From: Phaseolus vulgaris
Lineage: Eukaryota > Streptophyta > Magnoliopsida > Fabales > Fabaceae
Assembly (NCBI RefSeq): GCF_000499845.2
Contig: NC_023749.2
Span: forward strand, 11,851,298 to 11,915,297
Length of the DNA stretch: 64,000 bases
Reading direction: 5' to 3'
Part shown: positions 11,094 to 22,830 of the stretch, piece by piece
Layout of the letters: the number at the start of each line of letters is the position of its first letter
Position numbering within the stretch: the first letter of the stretch is position 1
Position numbers and translations under genes: made by a program
The notes under the pieces: model-generated
Seen by the model: only the letters and a program-made list of their open reading frames with translations
Told to the model about the DNA's origin: nothing
Databases searched by the model: none

Positions 11094-12690
11094 AATTTTC
11101 AGGAATGAATCAAACATAAGAAAATGGAGAAAAGAGCATAACCGTAGGTGCGAGGGGATGAAGAAGCATGCCAAGGCCCCCTCATGAAACCAATTTTTTG
11201 TATGTTTTTATTTATTTAAATCTGAGTCCCCTTTGACTTAATATTTGAGAAAAAGATTTTGAACATCAAATTCCATCATGTTGCTTTTTTGCTGACATAT
11301 TTGCTATGAAAAAAATAAAATTCTATCTACTTGGATTAGTTGTTTTTAGCTCTTACAGTGTCTTAAGAAGGATATACAAAATAATCATCACTAGTCGAAG
11401 ACCAGTTTCTACTTGATATCTCTTGAATATTGTTATTCTGAGATTTTTTAATGCAGACAATATCCATAATCTTCTGATACAAATGAAGCTAAAGCATGGA
11501 CAAATCAAATGAACTTAAAGAAAATGGTTAAGAAAGATTGTAAGTTAAAATGAATAGGAATTTTATGAACTTCATTAAGTCGGTTAAATGAAAACTTCAA
11601 ATACTAAGGAACCAAAATTTATGGCGTTCCATCATATGCAAATATCAGTAATATACTAATTACTTAAACTGATAAAGAATAATGGAATTTTGGAAGAAAA
11701 AGGTTAAAGAGAAGTGAATCTTTGGTGAGGACTTCACTTGTGGTTTGCGTGCTGTTACTTGCTTCTCTCACTTCTGCTCCTCTCTTCTACAGCGACAATG
11801 GAGTGTGCTAAGTGGAAGTACATGGACTGGACCGAGCAGGCCCATCTAAAAAGGTTCAAGGTCATTTCTTTCTGCACTCCGTAGTTTCTATAGAATTGTT
11901 AAAAGACCAAACTATCCCTTGCTGCCGTCACTCCTTGCCGCCACCGCCACCGACCCTCGTCGTGGTGCCACACTTGCTATGTGTTCTGTCATGTGAGTGG
12001 AGGAGGGTGTTCATAGACTTCAGCTCCTAGACTATTCAACAATTAATTTTTATTTCATAAAATATTGTAAATAATAATATTATCATACTGCATAAGTTCA
12101 ATGTTAAAGTAATCATCTTCAAAATAATTTCATTATCTCTATCTTTCTCCTAATTTCAGTTTTAGAAAACTTAAAATAAATTTAGATCAATTTTTTTTTT
12201 CAATCAAATTCTGTTTGTGACCTATCTTTCATCTCAACCAGATCGATTTTCTATTTCATTATCTTCAACTATTACTATTAGCCTATAAAAATCCTTAGTT
12301 ATTCTACTTTCCTTGAATAAAATGTATAAATTATCATATGTGTATCACATTTAAAATAACTATAGTATAAAACATAGTCTTTTTAATCTGATTTTTCGTT
12401 AGACTATTTTACTCTTTAATTATTATCTAAATTGTCAACAACTTACTTTATTGATTAGCCTCTAAACTATTTATTACTTTATTCTAATATTCTTATAATA
12501 TAACTATAATAAAGGAAATATTTTCTTCACCCCTCATTTGACCATTTTACAAATCCTTTAAATTATCTTCTAAATTGTTTATTGGATTTCTTTAATTACG
12601 GTATAAACTTTCGATTATATTTTCTCTTTTTTTTAATTTAAAAAATTATTGAACTTTGCTTTTTTTTCATAAGAGTAGTGATATATTCAC
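11094..12690. other. Intergenic, no gene seen
   Basis: This holds the 3' flank of the TMEM97-like gene and then AT-rich sequence. A short less AT-rich patch near 11750-12030 gives only a 72-codon frame with no family resemblance. Confidence 0.6.
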
Positions 12691-13075
12691 AACTTATACT
12701 AGATTACAACTAAAAAAAGTTTTTTTTTGTTAAAATTTAGTAATTTTGAAATTGCATTGTACCACATCACAGTTGTAAATTATTGTCTTTTACTTGTTAA
12801 GATAATATTTTTCATATTGACAATCTTACACCATATTACAATTAGGTAGAGAAATAATTTTGCTGAAATAGAATAATTTTGAAATTGTATTGTGTCACGT
12901 CACATATGTAAATTGATGTCTTTTACTATACAGTTATCAAAGTAACAATTTTCAAACTTTACACCAGATTACAACTGGATAGAGAAGTAATTTTTTATTG
13001 TATTGTGTCATATCACAATTGTAAACTTGTGTGTTTTTTTTGTGTAGTTGTGAAAGTAATATTTTTCTCTACACA
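12691..13075 (+). repeat. Three-copy imperfect tandem repeat, period about 132 bp
   Basis: The marker block ACTAGATTACAAC occurs at 12698, with variants at 12830 and 12963. Each is followed by a GAAATTG(C/T)ATTGT-type block (shortened in the third unit), then a TCACA...TTGTAAA-type block. Spacings are 132 and 133 bases. Confidence 0.75.
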
Positions 13076-13115
13076 ATTGAATATGTATGACATGTTGTTA
13101 GAATAGACAATTTAA

Positions 13116-13119
<4 letters not shown>

Positions 13120-13171
<52 letters not shown>
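13120..13171. repeat. (TA)n microsatellite
   Basis: An uninterrupted TA run of about 26 units directly follows the 132-bp tandem repeat. It is likely length-polymorphic. Confidence 0.95.
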
Positions 13172-13173
<2 letters not shown>

Positions 13174-14040
13174 TGAGAAGCAGAAAGAGAAGAAGGTGAA
13201 TTTAATGAATTCCTATTTGATTTTCAGTATTGTCAGCTCTTTGCTATTTTCTATCTACACAGATTCATTCTCAGCATGGCAGAGCTTCATTGCTTCAACA
13301 AATTTAGTGAAGAATTTGAATTTGTAAAATTAAAATTTCCCACCTAAGTATACCAAAATTGAAAGGCATAGGAAGTGTTTGAGACATGTTTTCCTTCTTG
13401 TAGTCAATGATTTCCTTCCTTTTTTTTGCACCATTGAAGCTCCAAATGCATTCCCCTTTTTCTCTTGGCCGCTTATTCTTTTTATTTGGTTTGGATTAGC
13501 CCACTTAAATTCTATGCACCTAAAAGTTACAATAAAAGTGTTTCTTTATTACAATTCTAAGAGATACATAAAGAAAATATGAAACTATTTTTGGAAGCAA
13601 GAGTATCTTGTCTTATCATACTCCTTGTATTCTTCTTGTAATTAAATTATCTTGTTCATTTTCTTGATCTTCATTCATCCACTCATCATAATAAGAAGCT
13701 ATTAATTATTGAAAACTGTGATCATTTGATTAGAAAACTTGATGGCAAGGGTATAAAGTAGGTACGTGATTTTTATTCGTCTATCTTATACAGTAGAGTC
13801 CATGTTCTTACAAGTTGAGCTATTTTCTTCAATGAGATTGTGCTCCACGTGAATTGCAATGGCAGTTAATACAGCTTTTGTCCGTTGAAGCACCTTCACT
13901 GGAAAAGAAATTGAATCTTCTAAAAGAAATTGGTATTTGTACAGTTGACCGACCGAAGACTTATATTAAAATAACTAAATACAATAAATACGTAACAATG
14001 AAACGGTTACAACTAGCATTGAATAAATCAGAGACACTTC
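13172..14040. other. Intergenic, no gene seen
   Basis: There are only short frames (60-70 codons) without recognisable domains. The 13854-14057 frame may be part of the LTR-like segment that follows. Confidence 0.5.
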
Positions 14041-14430
14041 GAGAAGCATTCCCTTAATATCAGGCAACCACTACACACAACCTAAAGATCACTATGCATG
14101 TCTTTGGAAATCGGTTACTTGACCCACACGAACTAAAGCTCAAGTCAACTTATAAAAGGGACTTTTGAAAGGGGGAAAGGTATGTTTTCGTAATATTAGA
14201 AAGACTTAACTAAACACTAGCACTGACTTGAGCGTCGAAGTGCAATCGCAGGTACCTCACCAACCGGACGAAGGCACGTAGGAAGGAAGAAGGACTCGAA
14301 GAACTAGGTAACTACAAGCACGACAACAATTGTGTACCAACGTGGATCAACGTTACTCAGACCCTGACATTCACACAAGTACGGTATTGAGCATAATTTA
14401 GATTGGGATCCAACTGCTTCAGAAACCAAG
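14041..14430 (+). repeat. Probable LTR fragment of a Ty3/gypsy (Ogre/TAT-like) element
   Basis: A TATAAAAGGG box at about 14150 is followed by ACTGACTTGAGCGTCGAAGT and GCAGGTACCTCACCAACCGG. That arrangement resembles the TTGAGCGTCGGAGTG...GCAGGT sequence I associate with the downstream part of such LTRs. No coding domains or matching second LTR were found, so it is a fragment or solo remnant. Confidence 0.4.
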
Positions 14431-14679
14431 TTCCGTAAAAAACATGAGAATTAATTGGTAAGTATAGCATAGTATTACTATTTAGGATTTACTTGGCAGA
14501 TGAAAAAATAAGATGACTATGGTATTGTTAGTTTATTACTTCTTTTTCATACTTTATTGTGGCAACATGTTATCTCCTTGTTAGAATGGCCCCCATTAAA
14601 TTTTGCCGTCAATGTGCCAAATTGATTACTTGTAAGATATTAAAATTATAATATTCATTTGATAAAAAATATTAGAACG

Positions 14680-15240
14680 TTTAAAGTTTTTATTATTACT
14701 ATTTTAGAGTGTACAGTTTAAGATACAAAATATGTATTTTAAAATATAAAATTCAAAGTACATATTTTGTACTATACATTAAAAAATACATGTTTATAAT
14801 ATTTATATTCTGATAATATTTCAGAATATATATTCTTAAATACAATATATTTTAGATTGTATTTCTCATTCTGAAAATATATTGCATAATTTATTAATAC
14901 ATTTCAAATTATACGTTTCAAAATGTATTTTTAAATTTGGAAATACACTCCAAAATGTATTTGCATTTTTAAAAAAAGTTTGTTAAAAGATTTATAAAAA
15001 TTGTATTTCAGAATTAACAATCTAAAATAAAATTGCTATGAATTGTTCATTCCAAAATACATATTTTGTATTCCAAATTTGTATTTCCAAATATAGATTA
15101 CTAAATATAAAATTATATCTATAATATATATTTGGTATTTCAAATTTTATGTTTCAAAATATAAAATTATATTTTAATCATACAATTCAAAATACAAATT
15201 TCAGAAGAATAAAATTGGAATTTTGAATTTTACAGGGGTG
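14680..15240. repeat. AT-rich degenerate repeat island (AAAATACA/TTGTATTT motifs)
   Basis: It contains many short direct and inverted variants such as CCAAAATACATATTTTGTAT and TTTCAAAATGTATTT. Similar islands lie at 27395-27490 and 44280-44530. The stretch 14431-14679 between this and the LTR-like fragment shows nothing. Confidence 0.5.
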
Positions 15241-15625
15241 CAGCTTGAAAATATGGAGTGCAAATGCAACAGCCCTAATTGAAAAGTATCCTTTTGAATT
15301 TGGCCATTTTTTTTTATTAGACCTGCGTACACAGTAATTATAAATTCGTTACTTTTTGGTCAGCAACGAGATTTGATAAGATGCCCAAGCATCTTTCCAA
15401 GATTCATTATTTGTTTTCCGGTCCATGTTAACTTGTAAATTTGAAAATCCATAAAAAATACATATAAATATAATGATACACAATTGATGAATGAACATCA
15501 AAACCAATAATATTAGAACGATGTATAGTAACACCACACCTCCAAGCCAAGGACATAAACATAAAGACTTTGCTTTGGTGATTGACAACCTCAATCCTAC
15601 GCAATGATGATAAAAGAGGGATTGC

Positions 15626-18600
15626 TTACCGAAAATTTTCAACCTCAAAAGCACAAGCTGTTCCATCTACTGAGGCCGAAACAAGGTAATCCCGATTAGC
15701 AGACACTGAAAGAGACTGAATGGCATCAGAGTGCCCCTTTAATGTTTTTACACATTCTCCAGACCTGCTATCCCACAATCTCACCTTACCATCCACACAA
15801 CCAGTAGCTACATATGATGCACCAAGCCATGCCAAACATGTCACTCCATCCTGTCCACAAGGAAAAATTCCTTTAAAGCACCAGATATAAGCCAGTGTAT
15901 TGCAAACAGACTAATTTAGTCTCTGAATGCACAAAGCATGATTACAACAAACCTCGTGTTGACAGGTTCCTCGGGGTATTAAATGCTCTATATCCCAGAT
16001 GATCAATTTTTTATCCATGCCTCCAACTGCAGCCCAGGAACCACTGTCATACAATTTAAGGGACAAATTATTCAAAAATTCCACATGTATATGCTATTAA
16101 ATTTGATCAAGGTTTGAATCATTTTGCTCTTTATTGTTCCCCGGAAATAAGTAGAATTATTTCTTGAATCAGTGATTGTACTGTAAACAAGTAACTTTTA
16201 GGTTAGGTATAGCAAGTCTAATAACAATTCTCGAGGCCATGACACTTGGTTTTCATTCATCTTAATAAACAAAAACTATTATATTATGCCTGTCATCCTT
16301 TTACCAATAAGGGCACGTTTGTTTCACAATATCATTGTGTTCCCAAGAATCATATTCCTTGAAATATTATACCCAGGAATAATATTCCTATAAACATGTC
16401 TGGTAGGTATTTAATAATTTTAAAATAATTACAATTAAATTAAAGCATAAAAAGAAGAAAAGAAAGAGAGGATATAGTGAAAAAAGGTAGTTACTGTAGG
16501 CAATAACTTCCATTCCCAAGGGATACCCACTCCCTTCTCATGGGAATACACAGTCTAAAATGTGAAGGGGTCATTTTCTTGGAAATAAAGTTATCAGAGA
16601 ATATATTTTCATAACCATCTAATAAAGCACGAATATTTATTCTCATCTTCACGTTCCAAGAAATGAAAAATGGATGACGTGAAACAAACACTCCACAAGA
16701 CTATACTTTTGGCTGTAACATTACATTGGTGGACCTATATCATCATCTTCACCCCTTTCAAAAAAACCTATGCGTCCATTAAGAATTCTATTGTGTACAA
16801 GGATAGTAAGTATTGCACGTATAGATAGATAGGTTATGAGAAGTCTCTTAATCATAATACATACCTTGGTGCAAACCCAACACACTCAATGGAGTCTGAA
16901 TGAGAAGCAAGAGCATTATTATCAACAACCTGTCAAACAGGAAAATGTGTTTCTTAAGAGACAAGATGGGAAGCTAATAAAATCTATAGAATAAAGACAC
17001 AAACAGACAATTAGCAAGGCGTAAAGTGGAGGAAGTGCAAGAAAATGCTGTCATAAAACACGACAAGATAGGCTACAGTATTAAGGACAAAATTCTTAGA
17101 AAAATTGTATTCTTTCATTAGGCACAAAAATATTAAAATTGAAGACCTCCTTAAGAGTCTAGCTAGGTTACAAACTGCCAAGCTGAACTAACTAATTAGT
17201 CAATTTCCATACACAAAGCCACCAAGTAACTAGTATATGTGTATATTTGAGCATAACACAGATATACCAATCTTGACCAATAAATATTGGAGAAAAGATG
17301 GCAACTGGTTTCAAATTAATGTCAAATCAAGCATCAGACTACTCTGGTAATCGTGAAATTTAAATTACAAAAAACATAGGTACAATATAGTCTGAAACTA
17401 ATCTTCCTAAACGCACTATGATCTGATTCCTATACATGTTCACATGCTTGTTCCCTTTAGCCCTTGACCAGAAAGAGGAAACCGCAAAGACAATAGTAAT
17501 CCAACAAAAAATGTTCTTCACTCAATTTTTTACAACAGACATTTCAGTATCATATAGAAATTGAAGTCGTATGACACGAATTTTAGAAACATTATCAAAT
17601 GTCAAGACACAGCCAAAGGCTTCTCAAGTTCTCAGAATAATGAGATATCATACCCAAAGGCAAAGACACAAGAGAAGAAAAATACACTAAAGAAATAAGT
17701 GCAGTAAATATCAAATAAAATGAAAAGACATACTCTTCCTGTGGTAATATTCACAATATGGACAGATCCATCCTTAGAACCAGAAAGTGCGAGAGTTGAA
17801 GTAGAATTTATTGTCAAGCATGTTAATCCCTCGTTATGATATGGATGGCCTAGAAAGAAAATTCTAGCAGGTTATCAAAAGCAAATAGAAGAAAAAAAGG
17901 AAAAAATAAAGTTTGCAGATGAAAGGAAACTAATTAGATTTTTGTGAAACTATCATGACATGATGTACATCAATCAAGTTTCACCTCATGAATGGTGTCC
18001 CAATTTATATAAGAAAAATAGATAAAATATGCATATGAAGTTTCTTTTAATTGATTTTAAAAATTACTCAAACTGCATCCTATCCTTTTTTGCAGTGGAA
18101 AATTCAAGAATATGTTTTCAAAACTAAGGAGAGTTGTAATACCACAGATTATTTAGACCGGAGGCATGAATAATCAACAAAATGTATTAACCGTAATAGA
18201 AAGCAAACACAATAAATACACACAGCGCAATTTACGTACCCCGCACAACATGAGTACTTTCTCCACTTTTTGGATTCCATATTCTCATGCTTGCATCGTT
18301 GGATCCAGTACATATTATTTTCCCTAGGGTATCAATCAAATAAAAATAAATGAAAGAGTGTAAAAATATATGGCACAAATAACAACAATTAACAAAAACT
18401 GCACTAAGATGAAGAGAAATACTACCATCAGGAGTAAAATCGCCACAGGTTACACTGTCACCATGACCAATAAAAGTATTAAGTAAGGCAGCATTATCCG
18501 TATTCCACATCCAAATGGTAAAATCCTCAGAACCAGCTAAGAGTATGTGTCCTCTTGGATGCCAATTAAGCCACTGAAAATTTTCATGACATCTTACTTA

Positions 18601-19757
18601 GCAACTATTTACAACAGGAAAAAACAAGAAAAGTAAGGTTTTTTCTTTACATTTCATGTTGATATTTTCTGTCACTAATAACTACAAAAATAACACCTTG
18701 TTTTAACTAACAATCTCACCTCAATGCCCCCTCCAGGACCTTCAAGTTTTTTAGCTTCCAAATTTCCTGATACATCCCATACTTTAATAATTCCATCTAA
18801 GCTTCCTGATGCCAAACGCTGTCCATCATAGCTAAAAGCTAAACTAGATATAGATTCTTCATGACCTGCACAAAATTAATAATAACAAAATCATTTGGAT
18901 ATTCAAAAAATTGCAAGTAACATATCTTTACTTTACCAATTATTGTGCAACAACACTAGTCCTAAATGAAAAAATATCAATCCATCAGTAACCCAAGAGT
19001 CATGCAAATACCTTGAAGCTCAAAAGCCCAATCTCCTTGGCCAATCTTCCAGAGAAATCCTCTGTCATCACCACCCCCAGTAGCTACTAGGGCGGCATCT
19101 GTTGGGCTGGAGGCAACCGAGTACAACTCTCCTATATAAGAATTCAAGAAAACAAAGAAAATGCCATAAATTCCCTGGTAAATACCTTGCATACATACAA
19201 TACACGACTTCAAAATTTGAAAAAAAAAAAAGGAAAGTAGTAATAATATATTGTCAAACAGTTGAGGAATATCTAATTAGAATCCAGAATTTGACCTCAA
19301 TCTAATTAAGGCTCGGCATAATCAGGATAGCTATGCATAAACACAAACAAAAAAGTACAAAACTTACCAGTATGAGCAGTGAATTTGTGCACAAAATCAC
19401 CATCCTCATCCTCTGAAATGGTTTAAAAGAATATCATCATTATCAAATATATCATCACATAGAAAAAAAAAAAACAATACATCTCAATTCTAACACAATG
19501 AAGGTACAAAACAGAAAATAAAAGTTAAACTTTTTCACATAATAGAGAAATAATACACAAGACATGCCACATAGAAACCTACTGAAATCGATATAAAGGC
19601 TCAGAAGGTTTTACAGCAAGTCCCTACCAAGTTCAGAATCATCATCAGCGTCAGGAAGATCTTCATTATCCATTTCAACTTCACGGATAATGTCAGCCTC
19701 ATCAAGGAAAGATGGTTCATTATCGTCTTCATCATCATAAAGAGGTGGAGAACTCAT
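15626..19757 (-). CDS. AAMP / Sqt1-family WD40-repeat protein
   Basis: Ten coding exons are modelled on the minus strand: 19757-19628, 19412-19368, 19131-19012, 18865-18720, 18573-18426, 18323-18240, 17849-17734, 16929-16865, 16043-15953 and 15850-15626. All introns are GT-AG, the phases close, and the total is 1170 nt or 389 aa. The protein starts with a very acidic tail (MSSPPLYDDEDDNEPSF...) as in AAMP homologues. A run of WD40 blades follows, with recognisable WD/GH dipeptides such as LASGSLDGIIKVWD, GSEDFTIWMWN, CTGSNDASMRIWN and VATGCVDGKVRLWD. WD40 proteins are scaffolds; the yeast relative Sqt1 chaperones a large-subunit ribosomal protein. Cellular role here is inferred only from family. 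The last codons TTTTCGGTAAGC contain both the TAA stop and a good donor, so a further 3' exon is possible. Confidence 0.9.
16311..16694. mobile_element. MITE inside intron 8 of the AAMP-like gene
   Basis: The left end GGGCACGTTTGTTTCACAAT and the right end GACGTGAAACAAACACTCC form an imperfect terminal inverted repeat around a non-coding core of about 384 bp. Inverted internal stretches (for example near 16500-16560) support a foldback structure. I could not find a convincing target site duplication, so the superfamily is open. Confidence 0.65.
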
Positions 19758-19972
19758 TGTGTTTGCTCAATAGTCAATAAAATGTTTTCAACACTCAAAA
19801 CCTGAGAGAAATTAATCATTATATCTTCTTTCTTTATCCAACCAAAATCAAATGCAAAAATACCTCTAAGGTTTAAACTTGCGAATAATCAATAAGTACA
19901 GGTGATTAATATGAAGACATCATAGAAGTCACAAGTAAAGGTCAATTTTAGAACTTAGAATAATGTAATCAT

Positions 19973-20735
19973 GGTCGTCAAACTCGCGAGTCAACTCGTT
20001 GACCCGTGTTCACGTTTCCACATACCCTTATCGAGTTAACTCGGTTTTTGAGTAAAGTAGCAGACTCGAATTAAACTCGGTTATCGCGATTCTGCTCCGA
20101 GTTGGCGAGTTCGGCTGGGTTTTCGTTTTAACCCAAAACGGTGTCGTTCTCTGGAGTGCGGCGGCGGTGGCGATCGAGCGGAGCAGGTGGCGGTGGTAGC
20201 GATTGTGTAGAAGAGGTCGCGCGGTGGTGGCAGTTCGTGCGGTCGCGGTTGTTGCGGGTTGCACAGAGGAGGTCGGGCGGTGATGGCAGTTTGTGCGGTC
20301 GCGATGCAGGTCGACGGTGGTGCCGTATAGCGTTAGCGATGGGTGGTGCTGAAACTAGGGTTGCATTGTGGTGTGATTTAGCAAATTAGGGTTTTGTTTT
20401 TTTTATTTTATTGGGCTACACTAAATTGGGGTTTTTTTTATCTAATTAAGGTGCAGATTTTTGTTTTGTTTGGAGTACTCGGTTTATTTTAATGGTTTTT
20501 TTTTTATTTAATTGAGATGCGGATTTTTTTTTTTTGTTTGGAGTGGTCTTTGTTATTTAATTATTGTTAACTTATTTCTTTTATCTATTTTGAATAATTA
20601 TATTATTAAAATATTTTTTATTTGAAATAAACTCTTACGAATTTATGAGTCAAATTTACAAATCGAGTCTATGAGTCGAGTTTAAAAATTTTCACGAGTT
20701 TACGTAGACTTTCGAGTTTCACATTCTTATACTTG
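19973..20735. mobile_element. Non-autonomous DNA transposon-like element with ACTCG subterminal repeats
   Basis: The left end GGTCGTCAAACTCGCGAGTC and the right end CGTAGACTTTCGAGTTTCAC are inverted relatives. Copies of ACTCG/CGAGT crowd both ends (about 19980-20125 and 20635-20725), as in hAT- or CACTA-type subterminal regions. The interior 20140-20390 is GC-rich (GGCGGTGG motifs) and then T-rich. No transposase was recognised. It begins about 216 bp upstream of the AAMP-like start codon, so it may overlap its promoter. Confidence 0.55.
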
Positions 20736-21623
20736 CTAAATATAGAAAACTTTTTTACTCAACAATATGGAAACACAAGGAGAGAATGTAATCAAAGGTA
20801 ACATGTTGCATCTTTTCTACTAAAAATCATTTTGATTGTTGTGAAGGAGAGAAAGCTGCAAAGTTGAAAAATTTGTAGTTAGTTATGCTTTGTCTCTTTG
20901 CATAACACCAACTAAGATATATTTTGCGTATTTGATTTACGTGAATAACCCAGTTGACAAGATGTCAGGTTCTCACCATATAAATCTTCATAGAGTTTAT
21001 GTAAATCTTCTTAGAGTTTGAATAATAATTAGGACATGAAAGGATCAAAATAACATACAGAAATATAAAAACATTTTGATTTTATATCTATAATAAGATT
21101 CCGTAGCAAATCTTCAATAAGAGACAAGACACCAACTTAAAACATAAAGACAATGAATTTGTAGATTTTCTATTTTATATATACCTAATCTTGCTCAGTT
21201 CTATTATAAAACTCAGGTTACTTATAATCTTAACTTATTCTTTATTGAAATCAAGGTATAACATTATATGAACACAAACCTGCCAAAGAAATCAAATGTT
21301 TCATTGTAAAATCAATTAAAATTAAACCAAATCAAGTTACCAAATAAATAACTTGCAAGTCTAAAAATTGAGATAACAACATGAGATTTCCAACATGTGT
21401 AAGATATCTAGACTCACTCATGAGGACACAAATTAATGTTATGTGTTAAGATCAATATAATAATCAAACAATGAGCTTTTCAAGATGAAAGATGATGAGA
21501 GACCATTAGTTTAATGTTTGAAAGGTTTCACGGTATTCTTAATGGTCTTGGGCTTCAATACAAAGTGACTAAAAGATTATTTTACCCTTAATGAAAAGAA
21601 AACCTTATTCAACACTCACTTCA
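20736..21623. other. Intergenic, no gene seen
   Basis: AT-rich single-copy-looking sequence with no frames of note. It ends at the LTR of the next element. Confidence 0.6.
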
Positions 21624-22283
21624 TGATGGAGAAGTGCCTTCATGATTTGTAGAATTTGTTGATGAATGACGGAAGCTCTATGGAGTGTAAGTGAACAAGG
21701 TCCTCCTAGGAGGTGTGGTGACCTTGAAGGAGCATGTTAGGTAGGGAATGAGAGTGGTGAGGCCATCTCTCTTTGGTAAGGTGAGAATTGAAGATCAATA
21801 GTCAAACCTAAGAGGTTTTGGGCAAGAAGTGAAATTGGCTCAAATTTGGTAGCAATTTACTATGTATATTAATCTTCCAAATACATGAGCCAAGCCCTCT
21901 TATTTATAGTGTTTAGAGGGCTGGAAATTCAAAAGAAAGTGGAGGGAAATTCAAATGAGAAGCATTTGAATTTGGAGCCAATTCCTAGTCACAAGGGAAG
22001 TGTGACTTGGTTTCTTTTTTTGGCACCTCCTAAATCTACACCTACACCTTCTTTTTATGTCACATGGAATGTGTGACTTAGCTTTATACATTTGCACCTC
22101 TTATATCTATATCTACACCTCCATTTATGTTCTACTAAAAATACTCAAAAGTAATTACAAAAAAAAGACATCCAATGATGCTTAGTTGGCCTAGATCTTC
22201 TATTTGTTGGCTTGAGCTGAAGCTTGAACTTGTATTTGGGCTTGGGCTTGGGTTTTTTCTATCATGGGCTTGGGCCTCTTTCA
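21624..22283 (-). repeat. 3' LTR of the old Ty3/gypsy element
   Basis: It starts TGATGGAGAAGTG and ends CTCTTTCA, giving TG...CA ends and about 660 bp. The first 227 bp recur at 26361-26587. On the element's strand it follows a purine tract AAGAGGGAGAGGATGA. Confidence 0.8.
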
Positions 22284-22557
22284 TCATCCTCTCCCTCTTG
22301 AAAAGGATTTGTCCTCAAATCTAATGCTTCTTCTGCATCATCATTATGTGGATGTATGTGGTTGGTGGTTTCCATCATCCCCTCCTTCTTGAGAGGATTT
22401 GTCCTCAGATCTACATGTTTGATCTCGAACAACAGCCTTATTCCTATTTTGAAAACTAGGCTCGTCCTCTAGGATCAAATGTCCATCCCTGGGAGTCATT
22501 AAACAAAGAAAATGAGTTAGTTTGAGCAGTTGTATAAAAATCAGTCTTATTAAGTTG

Positions 22558-22830
22558 TCATTCTTCTTGTTTTTCTATTGTTTTTGGCAACTTCTTATGA
22601 TATTTCTTTGTTTGTTGTTGTATTTGTTCTTTAATCCTCTCATGCATTTTTTTAACAAATTCATTTTTTGTTACTCCTTCCTTAGGCACAAATTCTTGTG
22701 GATTAGGAAGTGGTAACAAGTCTAAATGAGAAAGAGAATTAAACCCACATACAGCCTCAAATGGAGAAATATTAGTAGTTTTATGAACTATCCTATTGTA
22801 TTCAAAATCAATATGGAAAAAGATACTCAT
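22558..22830 (-). pseudogene. Integrase C-terminal fragment of the old gypsy element
   Basis: This 90-codon frame carries FEYNRIVHKTTNISPFEAV and PLPNPQEFVPKEGV, matching the integrase tail of the complete element at 33587-41321. It is in a different frame from the gag-integrase stretch upstream, so a frameshift lies near 22810-22830. The region between it and the LTR (22284-22557) keeps a second copy of the GGATTTGTCCTCA block. Confidence 0.8.

Noticed and set aside
13854..14057. 67-codon frame next to the LTR-like segment
   Set aside because: No domain; lies in sequence that looks like part of a decayed LTR.
20028..20389. Two GC-rich frames (78 and 82 codons) on opposite strands
   Set aside because: Composition effect of the GC-rich transposon-like core; low-complexity Ala/Thr/Arg or Gly/Arg content and no domain.
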